Below are positions 24,301-34,860 of a stretch of 64,000 nt of DNA, piece after piece (positions within the stretch are counted from its first letter, which is position 1; each line of letters opens with the position of its first letter). Under the pieces are notes generated by a model. That model ran no database searches. It worked only from the letters and a program-made list of their open reading frames with translations, and was not told where the DNA came from. Origin of the DNA: Taenia hydatigena (taxonomy: Eukaryota; Platyhelminthes; Cestoda; Cyclophyllidea; Taeniidae); the NCBI GenBank assembly GCA_036345935.2, contig JADWOT020000003.1:9040134-9104133 (forward strand). Reading direction: 5' to 3'. Position numbers and translations under genes: made by a program.

Positions 24301-24949
24301 GATTACAATTGATGTAGCAGTTGTCGTCCATTCTGATACACTTTATTAGAAGAAGCAAGAAAATTGCCAGAATGTCGGTGAAAACCAATATTTTCCCAAT
24401 CATGATACGGTTGGGTACCGGGTGATGTCTAGGTCGTTTGCTCTCATTACTTCGTTGGCTCGGTGACATGCTCTGTGGCTTACAATGCCGTCGAAGAGGC
24501 ATGACACAGATATATTGTCAACAAATGGCCAATCCTATGCAGGTTCCCTGCCTTGCAACGAAAATTCTCGAAGGATCTTACTTCCCCTCGCCGTCTTACA
24601 TTTGGTCAAGTTTATGGCTCCCACATTTATTGCTTCATGACAAGTGGGGACCAAGCCTCAAGGATTTACATGTGATTTGCTATCTGGAGGTTCATATTCA
24701 TTTCAGCTCACTGCCTATCCCACCCTCTCGTGCAGCAGCGGTGCAATCCTCACTCACTACGCGAAGGTCATGTCTAAGAAGAACCCGAAACCACCATCCC
24801 ACCTACCCAAGAGAGAGGAAAGGCTTGAAACGAGCAAGTAGTTAGCAGGGACGCGCATGTAGAAGAGGTGTGTCGCTTGTATTACTCAAACTCTGCCAAC
24901 GTCAACTTTTGTCTTTTTGTGTTGTGGTTGTCAAATCACTGCGTTCTAC
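24301..24949. other. No recognisable gene
   Basis: An open frame of 135 codons spans 24438-24845 (+), with a second frame open in parallel from 24644. Neither resembles a family I know. Flanking sequence is R1 repeat on both sides, so coding is unlikely. Confidence 0.4.
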
Positions 24950-25870
24950 ACAATCAAAAAAGTGGAAATACAGCGCATTGTTTATTTATGCGCCATCCAT
25001 GAGAAGGCATAATTGGGGATGATGATGACCGCCTTACGACGAGATCACGAGTCTCCGTGGCAAGTGTACCAACGAAGAATGCAAATGAAAGCGTAATCAA
25101 GCGCACCAGGTGACACGAAACCAGAAGAGAATGCTGAAAATGGGATCCAACCTCAAATGTAACCACGAAAGCTACTGAGTCAGGTCAAATCTCACACAGC
25201 ACCTGCATCACTTCATTTCAGACCACCTACACCACCTCCTCTGCCACTCAGTGCTAGTGAAATTCCTTCACCTCATTTCCATCACATTAGTACCATTAGC
25301 AGAGCACTGCTGTTCGTTTCCAAGCTGGCTGCCCATAGAACTTAGATTCGTCAGCAAAATCAGACCTTCAACCTTCAGAATAATTAGTTGTGTCCAATTA
25401 CTTAGAAAGAGGGCCAATCCCGTCAAAGCGGCTTTGTAATTGTGCGTGCCAATGGTAAAGAAGACGGCGTCGAACCACTACAAAATTCCTGCTGGCTTTT
25501 GCTGTATACAGACTGACAGAATTCGTAGTATAGCTTAGCGCAAGGAGTCAAAAACTCGCTTCCTCTCATTCCATACCTCTACAGTTGGACTTGCTGCCAC
25601 GCATTTACTGTTGCTGTGAACACCTCGTGACGTAATTCCATCACATCACGTCCCTTGTAGTTTCAACAATGTCAGCGTGGTCCCTCGGAAGAGTCAGTCA
25701 AAATTAATGAAGGATGTGCTATCGCAACTTCGGGTACCGATGGCATCCTTTCGATTACCACAGCGTGTGACTTGCGTCAGCTAAATGACAGTGACAAGAT
25801 ACCCACACTGCAAAGTAAATAAAAGATAGTTCTGCACAATGCCAATGCCTTTTTATCGAATGAAGAGACG
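24950..25870 (+). repeat. R1 copy S1 to S7 (+), internally shortened
   Basis: S1 is at about 25.04-25.22 kb (ACGAAGAATGCAAATGAAAG; GAATGCTGAAAATGGGATCC), S2 at 25.23-25.4 kb, S5-S6 at about 25.44-25.64 kb (GAACACCTCGTGACGTAA) and S7 at 25.65-25.81 kb. Blocks S3-S4 are missing, which makes this a deleted derivative of the 22-kb copy. Confidence 0.6.
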
Positions 25871-26280
25871 TTTACACTGTTGAAGTGGAAAAACTTTTAG
25901 TAATTGACCAAATTAACCCAGAGAGGGAAAGCACATGACTCGCCGAAATCCCCACATTCCGATGACGACTTACCGATGCAGCGTTTATGGACACGCAAGA
26001 ATTAGTTACCGCAGAATGACGTTCTCTGGACCCAAGTCTGCAACTATCCTTCAACATCTGGTGCACTAAAACATTTGTAACATTTTCTAAGTAAATTATT
26101 GCAAGGTCACTTTTCCTCTTGTCTGTTGAAGTTGCCTCTGGGATAAGTTCAATCAACTGTCTGAAGTCTTGTCAGAAGGCACGGCAATCAGGATCATCTC
26201 CGCTTCCAGTACACCCCCTTCAGCTTCCTTTCTATGAAGCTGGCTTCTAAGGAGTATGGAAAAGAAGAGAGGAATTTAGT
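25871..26280. other. No recognisable gene
   Basis: The - frame 25872-26156 is open for 94 codons but matches nothing I know. The stretch lies between opposed R1 copies. Confidence 0.4.
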
Positions 26281-28200
26281 TAATGCAATTCGTGAAGTCT
26301 TGTTGGGAATTAGAACTTGTGTTTTCCTCAGAAACTGCCAGCCCTCTATCAGCCAATGGTAACGAAACAGTTGCTATATCCTTTCATGTGAACAAATTTA
26401 TTAGAAGACTTCCATTCAATTTCAGGATTAATGTGTGTGCTTTCACTAGGTGCAAGCATGATATGCTGCGTTCCTTTGCACACAGCTGGAGATTGTGGCA
26501 TGAACAAACACTGTTAGATGGAAGGAACGGCAAGACCGCACCAAAGAAAACGGTTGGATCAGGTGTTGGTGTGACCCACTTCACTGCATAAATCCATGTG
26601 GCCGCCGAAGCGATACTTTTACTCCTCTCGTGAATTTAGTTGAAGTGTGCTCGAAGTGAGGATATACAATAGGTCCAAACACAACAACTAGCAATCAGGT
26701 CTGGCGTTTTATGTAGATGAATGTGTTTTTAGCTTCAATGGGATTTGCTGATTACCTCGAAGAATTAGAAGAACTTGTGCACGCTTGTCACAATTAATGC
26801 GTCAGTTGCCCTCCCTTCTATTCTGCAGCTCGCAAAGAACCCATATGCGCTATGTGCAAGTCCTGCTGTCACAACGCCAGCATCTACTTGGTCATTTATG
26901 TGGAATCCACAATCACAGTCTCATTTTATTTTATTCCCATTAAATTCAAGCGCTATTGCAATTGAAAGGGTGCTCCCAGTACACGACGTCGCCGTCGCAC
27001 ATTTTCCATTCATCTGACACTGTTCAAATCACAATGGACGTGATGAGATATGCCTACTTAACGGGGTATTCACACCCACAGTAAAGGCGTGGCGACAAGC
27101 CCAACTATGGAGTTGTGCGATGGCAGGAATTGATTTTGTGGTGCGTGGTCGTCAACACACTCCACCAGCCTCGTCGGTCTCTAGGCATCAAGTCGTTGTA
27201 AATTCAAGCACCTTTTTGACTCATGTTATCGTCGGTTTCTACAATACGGAAGGTCAGTGAAAAGTTTAGAAGAATTCAACGTTGTCTCACCTCACATTGA
27301 AACGCAGCTTTGACCAACTTCATCCTACTTCAGAAGGAATCAATTGATATCCATCGAGTGTATGATAAGTTTTTTAAGCGTTGCTTCGTTGTGGCACAGA
27401 TTAGGCTCGAGTCTTCCTCAATAGGCGGGTGGAAGTGGTGTGCACTGCAAAGAAAGACATTTGGTGGTTCGGATCGTCGAGTTGATACTGAGTGGGTAAT
27501 ACAATCCTAGTTTGAGTGATTGATGAGCTGTTTGTGACGCAAAGCGTTCACTTATTGCATTTGTCCTTTTCACTGAATGCCCATTGTCCACAGCCAATTT
27601 CTAAGTTTGCAGATTCTGTTAAAGAAAAATTTGGATTTTTTTAGGATAATCCATTTTGGAATCAAATAAGAATTCTGTATCAATGGTTCTGATGCGATTG
27701 TCATCAGTCCAAGAATTTTTGGAAACTCTAAGTTGCAGAGGAGGAAGCGTAGGTAGCTTGAAATGAAGTGATGCAGGTGCTGTGTTGGATTTCACTTGCC
27801 GCAATAGTTCCCACGTCTACACATACAACTGAGCTTCTTTTCCAGCAAGCACTTCTGGTTTGATTATATCTTCATTTACATTCTTCGTTGCTATGCAGAC
27901 TCGTCACCTCGGCGTGGGGCAGTCCGAGCCAGTGTGGCACTTGCGTGTTGCCTCCTTCTCATCAAATGGCACTTCACTCACTCAGTTGATTCAAGGGATG
28001 TACGAATGCACTCATTCAGAAGAGGTGTAGATCCACTTCACCTTCAAATTCCTGGTTGTGAAATTCGCCAAGAAGTGTGCTGGTGGCACCAGCTTGACTG
28101 CTGGAAGGCGAAAGAGGGATCCACAAAATTGGGCAATAGTTTGTGGGAAATGAAAGTTTTAGGGTGCGGAAGACGATTCGCAGTCTACATTTAAAGGGTT
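26281..28200 (-). repeat. R1 copy S10 to S1 (inverse)
   Basis: Inverse S10 is at about 26.56-26.72 kb (CTCCTCTCGTGAATTTAG, with a decayed TATA site). Inverse S8-S6 is at about 26.88-27.13 kb, S5 near 27.25-27.4 kb, S4 at 27.42-27.55 kb (GTGGTGTGCACTGCAA), S2 at 27.6-27.75 kb and S1 at 27.76-27.92 kb (AGCACTTCTGGTTTGATT). The copy complements the + oriented S1-S7 at 24.95-25.87 kb, so the two could pair as an imperfect inverted repeat. Confidence 0.6.
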
Positions 28201-31200
28201 TTCGTAATTTTAAGTCATGCAGAAAGTTAGGGAGTAAAGTACTATTTTGTGCGCTCTACACCGCCGCTGCTCTCCTCTATTCTTGATTAACGAGGTGACT
28301 GCCACAACTGAGGGTTCTGCTGATCGACTGAGAATGTGCGACTTCTATCTTACCTATACAGGCAGCGGTGGCATCGAATAGATGCATTAACTTTTACTTG
28401 GAGGTATTTACTTGCCATTACAAATAGGTGCCTGCTACTTTGAATGCAAGTTTATAGGAATGAGTCGTGTATAACAGCATCGAAAGAATCCGAACAAGAC
28501 AGACTTTGTTTAACTGACTTAATGGTGCTCTTAAGACCGCGATACAGTTCCTCATAGCATGTGCTACAAATCTTACCAAAGGTCTTTGTCATTTTGATTA
28601 CTTTTATTATTATTATTACTATTATTATTATTGTCCAGACACCGTCCGTGGATCGCGGGAGAGATTTAATGTACTCGATGCATTCATTTTATGGTTCCGT
28701 CATTTGCAAAATATTCTGCCTCCTAGCTTCTACTTTCCAACTTCCATGAAGCAGGTTGAATCAAATTTTCAAATGTCTCAAACTAAAACTATCCATTCGA
28801 TCATGCTGTCTTCTCAAATGTTGCAAAGTGGACAAAAGATGAAAAACCCAAGCCAAATATCTTGGTCTTATCGAAGGGAAAGGGCTCTACAATTATTGAG
28901 GGAACAAATATTCTCTTTGACAAATGATCGTGCGAATCAACACATTCGCAATCAGACTGTAGGCTTCGCTAATCTATTAGCATTAGTAAGTTTATTTCCA
29001 GCCCACCATCCTGATTGTCGTTAGTATGACAGTCCACTAAGACTTTAAATACCTTTTGATTACGCTTTAGATGTGTTTGCCACAAGGCCACGTATTAGGC
29101 ACCAGAGCATTCTAGCGCCCATTGCTTGCTGATTACTGTCCATTGCCATACACTTCATGCATTGGCAAGTGAAGAGAGTCCTCCATGTGAGGAAAGCCCA
29201 AAGATACACTTTGCCTTTAGTGCTTTGCAAGCGACTGTTCCGCCTTCATTGTTCCTCCTCCCTCTTTATGCTGCTACCCGTGATAGCAGCGCGTCAAGCA
29301 TTCCTTACACTTGTCAGTCCAAAGAATTCAAATAAAGCACACCAATGTGAGCTCCTTCCAAATGATCATCTTGCTCGGTAACAGAACCTGTTTATTCGAG
29401 TTCACTTACCAGCCACATAAGGCATTACTTTAATCTGACGCTATGCACCGTCGACTGAAGAGCAATTGATGGCCGAACGACCGATGTTAGTCACTGCTCT
29501 TACACAAATTCGGAGTTTGCCTGCATGGGTGGGATGACTGGGGATCACGACAGGACGAGAGTGAGTAGTTCCTAAAGCAAATGGGCCTGAAGGTACCATG
29601 GAAGTTGCTATTATTAAGTCTAACATTCCTGTGAGATTTCGATGTAGTCTAAATGACTGAATGTTTCTTTGCCTACAATTACTCATAGAATGCCCAAAAG
29701 AATTAAATATTATCAATTTCTGCAGTGTCAATCACTTTGGAATGCTGCCTGGTGTACTAACTCACAATTGCTAACCCTACTTTTGCGAGTAACACTCCTC
29801 GATTCCAAAGCAGACGTTCGCCAGATATGTGAGCGCTAGAGATCGAGAAAGAACAGCTTAGAACAGTTTCTCGGAATGAGCAAAGAAAGCCAAAGCCTAT
29901 TTTGTTGACAAGTTGACAGTTACTCTTTGGTAAAGCGCGACGAAGAGGAGAATGTAATCAAGTAGTCGCTTAAAAGCAGCAACTATGAACGGCTCTGAAC
30001 ATCTGCATGTAGACAGTGCTGCACTACACTTTTGTTAAGATAATTAGGTGGACAGTGAGGGCCTTTGACCAGAAATGTACTTTCATTTGCAAGACGGTAG
30101 CAAATCTTCATTACACAGTTTACTGCGCATTTCAACACCATGCAATTAACTTAAAAATGAATGGCGGGTAGGGTAACACAGATAGTCTGTGCACAAATTG
30201 CAAAAGTTAATCAAAATGCCGCAATCCATTCTTGACAATGTAGAGGTTCTGTTTAGTTAGCTGCATGCAAACATTGATGAATTCGTTGACTTATTGCGAT
30301 CTAATAAGAAATGTGCATGGGTTTCCTGCTTCTCATTCCTAACCTCCTTTACACTATTCAAATACCGAACTCAAATTTTTCTCACTGAATCCATTGCCAT
30401 GCTGGAGAGATTTACTGTTTGTGAATACCAACACAGTTCTTTTTTACATTCGTTTCCATCTCCTGCATTTTCACCCATCTTGCTCACCTTCCGGCTTGTG
30501 AGACTAATGCCGAAATGAGCGAAGACCAACACATGGATACCACAAATCAGGGGACCAAGAAGAATACTTGCTAGGTGAAGCATTCGCCTGTCTCCTCCCC
30601 GTTTCGTTTCATCGCACGTCCTCCTGCGTAGCGTTAGAGCAATTCATCAGCCGAGCCTAATGTTAAGGTGATTTTCAAGCGGCACTTTCAGTTGTCGCAG
30701 CTATATACAAGTCCAGGCAACATATTTGCAAGGGACCATTGCAATCGTGAATGCACGAATAAAGCCCTCATTCGATGTGGGTAAGCCCATGTCGAATCCA
30801 TTGGGTTCGCTTGCCACTCAATTAGGGCTCCAAGTAAGAGACAACAACCCAAGAGCACAATGAAGTTCAGCCTGCTGTGAGGATCATGCACATTTGTGCC
30901 TTGTGCTTTTATTGCATGGTAAACCTATTTACTGAGGTCACTTTTCTTACAAGTTGCCCACTTTTCACTGATCTGTCGCATTTATCTGTGGATTTGGAGT
31001 AAACCGCAATAAGATTGGTACATAAGGCTCCCATGGCTGATTCTCAGTGTTAATTATACTACACTGACGTAAAGAGATATTATTGCTCAAAAGGAACAAG
31101 GACTTTGGAATTGAAATCTTGTCAGACTGATTTCACTTATCAACTAACGGTAGCCGGTTAGTTGCTGAATTTAAGTCAGGACTAAGTGAAGCAGATTCCA

Positions 31201-31436
31201 GGACAAACAACTTTATTCACCCCAACTAATGTGTAACACTTCCGAATGCTTATCAAGTAAGGGAACATGAACTCAAGTGTCGGTATCGCTTTGCTAAACT
31301 CTTGCTTGGTCATTTCAATGGACTAGGGCGGAATCATCGATAGTCCGAAATGTGAGCAATGAGATCGATCAGTTTCCTTCTCAATTCCCTACTTGTCGGT
31401 ATTTGATGTGCGAACTAATTACAACTAGGCACATCT
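28201..31436. other. Mostly unique sequence without a recognisable gene
   Basis: No gene is recognised in this 3.2-kb stretch. It contains the ATT microsatellite at 28604-28632. The longest frame is 28704-29024 (106 codons, +), which is rich in polar residues and unfamiliar. There is no clear match to R1 or to the other repeats. Confidence 0.45.
28604..28632. repeat. ATT trinucleotide microsatellite
   Basis: About nine to ten ATT units occur with one interruption (ACT) near the middle. Confidence 0.9.
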
Positions 31437-31761
31437 ATCAAGCACATCAATTGATCAGCTCGAATACAACATTTGCCAGAAGCAATGCCTCAGAGGTGAA
31501 GCGGTAAGAACAATCATTCACTCATTCCGTACTTGGAATTGTACCAACATTTAGCACCTCATTCGTAAGCTATGCACTAACGAGTAGTACCCACATCCGA
31601 GGGCCTGCTTTGCTTGTTTGAGTGCCGTAAAATATGCAGGCAAGATGACGAGGAACCGTTTCCACTCTCCTTCTCTGATATGCCTGCAAATCATGGTGTG
31701 TCATTGAACATTCCCACCGAGTGACTTCTGTAGTGCCTAAGGTTGAGGGAAGCAAAAACAC
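31437..31761 (-). repeat. Dispersed repeat R2, copy 2 (inverse)
   Basis: This is the inverse counterpart of 12396-12716. The shared - strand frame (31570-31812) is open and preserves TEVTRWEC, AYQRRR and TQTSKAGPRM. A TAG follows where copy 1 has a glutamine codon after LLVSA, so this copy could not encode the longer peptide seen in copy 1. Overall similarity is about 80-85% by eye. Confidence 0.7.
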
Positions 31762-32585
31762 GTGATGCAGTAAATGAAGTGAGCCGAGGCAACACAAATG
31801 TAGAATGAGCACAAGTTAAATGTGATTTCTAGCTCCTAGCATAATGCGATCGCTAGAAATAAACTTGGAGTGCTAAACCAACCAGTTCCTTGCCCACTAA
31901 ATGTTTCGATGTGTCCCAATCCCCGCATTCCGATTCCAGGTCCTCCAGTGGTCGGATAAATTGGTTCAAGGTCATTTCTACCCCATGCACTTGTTCGAAT
32001 TTATTCACAGGGACAGTTACTTCCTTGTTTGCCTTGCAACTTTCCTTTTTAAAACTGCCTTGCTCCGTAATTTGCATTTTTGCCATTATTTGAAATTATA
32101 TGGACAAAGAATCCACACACATGCGCCGTTAGTGTGATAGGACAGAAAGAAGTTAAATGATTAGCGTACTCTGTTCAGAATGGTATGATTGGATTTCGCC
32201 ATTGCGTTGTTAAGGTGTGAGTGACGCCAAGTTACACAAATTGCATCCTACGAACATTTCATGCATTGTTTGCACACCTCAGGTTGGCACGTGGTCCATG
32301 AGCAGTAAGCGGGGCCGAAGCAAGTCTCGGTTGTGGATGGACGGGGTGACGTGTCCAGACGGTGCTAACTCGCCACCGAAGGGTGGAACGGCTCATCGAC
32401 TCAACTTGAAGGCAGTCATGCTGCAGGAATAGCCACTTCTCACCTACGGTAACCTTCAGGTGCGCTTTACCTCATTCTCACGCCTAAGCATAAGGAAATG
32501 ACAGAGGTAAGAATGCTTGCAGATTTGCATTTAAAAGTTATTTGTGTGCAAAGGAACGCGATATATCAAGCTTGCACCTAATGAA
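31762..32585. other. No recognisable gene; short GC-rich patch
   Basis: No gene is recognised. 32280-32410 is clearly more GC-rich than its surroundings, and all frames there are short. It could be an exon or part of an unknown repeat. Confidence 0.4.
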
Positions 32586-32685
32586 NNNNNNNNNNNNNNN
32601 NNNNNNNNNNNNNNNNNNNNNNNNNNNNNNNNNNNNNNNNNNNNNNNNNNNNNNNNNNNNNNNNNNNNNNNNNNNNNNNNNNNNN
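32586..32685. other. Assembly gap (100 N)
   Basis: Exactly 100 N bases occur here, the usual placeholder for a gap of unknown size between contigs. Distances and relative orientation across this point depend on scaffolding. Confidence 0.99.
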
Positions 32686-34525
32686 CCTCCCCTTCTCTTC
32701 CACCACCCTTACTATGCGAAAATTGGCCACTTCTAGACATCTTTGCTACAAGTTAGAACAAGGACGTCTTAGGCTCAGGAGAACGACTACGCTGGTCCAC
32801 GACCTGATTAAAACTTGTCCTCCCGCCTATCGCCCACAAGCACATTCAATGCACATTTGCAATAATATTGTCGGAAAATTTCAGTGATTTGTAGAAAGTC
32901 TGCAAGGAATGCAGGTGCATTAGTCAATTAACAACTTGCAAAGAGGGACCCCAGATCGCGCTTTTCGCAGTACTCCTTCAATTAAATCAACATGATTTCG
33001 TCCTACTGTGCCACATGGCATCGACGAATCGGTCATAGCATCAAGTGGGGACATCAAGGAATGTAGAATGTCTCGAGTAAATCACTTGAAGTCAAGACCA
33101 AGGTAGACATGTTGCTCAACCAAAATAAACACATTGGGCAAACGGAAGAGACTGCGGCCACCTCCTCCGGCGAAGACAACATTGCCAAACATGCCCCATC
33201 AACCAAAACTGAGAGTTCAATCAACAACAGATGACGCATATGAGAAGTTCCAAAACGCGTAATCTGCTAACTTGTAAAAACACCTGTCGCCTGTGCACTC
33301 ATTCGGACGCTCGATGCCAACAAATGAAGCAAGTGAAGAAAGCACAACATGGCAAAGCAAAAGGAGAAAAAGGTGCTTTAGCAACCATCAAAGCCAGCAT
33401 TTGGAGAGCAATGTCGGCCGCTCCAAAACTACCGTGGCATTTATCAGTGATTTGTTACAGGTCAGAAAGCATTTGGAGATTCGTCTTCACAACCACTACC
33501 ACTGAAATATGAGACTGAAATTAACAAACAGCTTCCCTTCGCAGATTTAAAATACAGCTGACTGATCACTTTGATTTTCAAACTGAAAATCAACCATGGC
33601 AATTGCTTTCCCAGAATGCAATACACAAATCCGTCAAAGTAGGCAAATACTGGCCTATGATTGACAAGTTGTAGGCACATTGTGGTAAGCACACGCCAGT
33701 TACAACCTTTCAACGCAAAAAAGACAACAGTCAATTTCCATTCCTTACCAAGGTCAATTCCACTTTGACGGAATTTGAAGCAAACGATGGGCAAAAACAA
33801 ACTGGACCAAAGCAGAGAAAAAGGTATGTACGTGACCAGCCCAAGCTACATACACTGACATCTGACCCTCCCCCCCCAACCCTCCCCCCTTTCACATAAA
33901 ACGCACTCATCCTAGCCTCGCCACCCAAAACAATCCCAAAAGTGGTGAGCACATATTTCAAGTACAGACGATTTCCTATTCACTCGCCCTCATCTGCTGA
34001 TCAGCTAGATGCGCGTTCAGTGTCTGCGGCTAGCGTTGTCTACAAATGGAACCAACTCTTTAATATTTCTAAGAGGCTAGACAACTGCATCGGAGTCGAC
34101 TGGGTCAGCAGTACCTTAGCACACCTCGAACAAATCAACCTCCTCCAACATCAACAATCCAACCACGCGCGTCGCCGATGGAGACGCTGTGCACGCAAGC
34201 ACCGTGACCTCCAACCTGCAATCATCTTCAGGCAATCTCAAAACACGCGACTAATCCATGAGCACTGTCAAACAATTTAAAGCATAATCCACCAAATGAC
34301 TTGGTTAGAGGAATCAATGCCACATCGAACAGGCGAAACAAAATTTGTTGGGTTTACAAATGAAGCCACATTTAGTGCATTCATACAAAAATAATACGTC
34401 AACGAAGAGAATAAAACGACGAAGGGCAAATGATGGATGACTGCGTGAGCAGGGACAAAAATTGTTATGAAGTAGCTAAGCATTTGGCGTTGTGAGTGAA
34501 TAAATAGGAGAGCGATGAAGCTTAC
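32686..34525. other. No recognisable gene; C-rich tract
   Basis: I see no gene that I can name. Open frames include 33462-33800 (-) and 33942-34280 (+), each 112 codons, neither familiar. A long C-rich tract at 33866-33889 is listed separately. Confidence 0.4.
33866..33889 (-). other. G-quadruplex motif on the - strand
   Basis: On the + strand the sequence is CCC-T-C8-AA-CCC-T-C6. Read on the - strand, this gives four G tracts of at least three bases with loops of 1, 2 and 1 bases, a canonical and very short-looped G-quadruplex motif. The C strand could form an i-motif. No gene is identified next to it. Confidence 0.75.
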
Positions 34526-34860
34526 AAATGCAGGGGACAGAAGACGACAGTCATCACTAGGACCTCAGCCACCCTCGCCTCCAATTCCGTGGCGATCACC
34601 CGGGCCCCATTAAGGCTCTTCCCCATTTCTGTCAGCCTCACTTCCTTGACAGCCCAGGTAGCCCCTTCGCCACCTAACCGTACGTAACCTCCAGTGTTGC
34701 GTTCCACGATGACGCCAAGGAGACTGAGCTGTCCAGGAGATCGTCAGCGGTCTCTGGGTTCGTGGTCGCCAAGATAGTGCTGCAGCAACAGCCTCAACGT
34801 GGTAGAAGGGTGCAGGTTCAACAATGCGTTGTCGATCACTGCCTTTGCCGCATCACTTTC
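34526..34860 (-). pseudogene. Disrupted coding-like segment, function unknown
   Basis: This patch has higher GC and exon-like codon use on the - strand, between a possible acceptor (GACAAG at 34866-34861) and a good donor (GTAAGC at 34525-34520). One frame reads AAKAVIDNALLNLHPSTTL and, after an in-frame TGA at 34746-34744, VKEVRLTEMGKSLNGARVI and ATELEARVAEVL. A second frame, open between a TGCTGCAG acceptor (ending 34780) and GAG|GTTACG (34689), reads LATTNPETADDLL and DSSVSL. The two look like pieces of one protein broken by a frameshift, or alternative exons. I cannot name a family. A sequencing error, pseudogene or real exon boundary would all fit. Confidence 0.35.

Noticed and set aside
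24438..24845. 135-codon + strand open frame
   Set aside because: It is flanked by R1 repeat on both sides, a second frame is open in parallel, and no domain is visible.
33942..34280. 112-codon + strand open frame
   Set aside because: No recognised domain and no codon-use contrast with neighbouring sequence.
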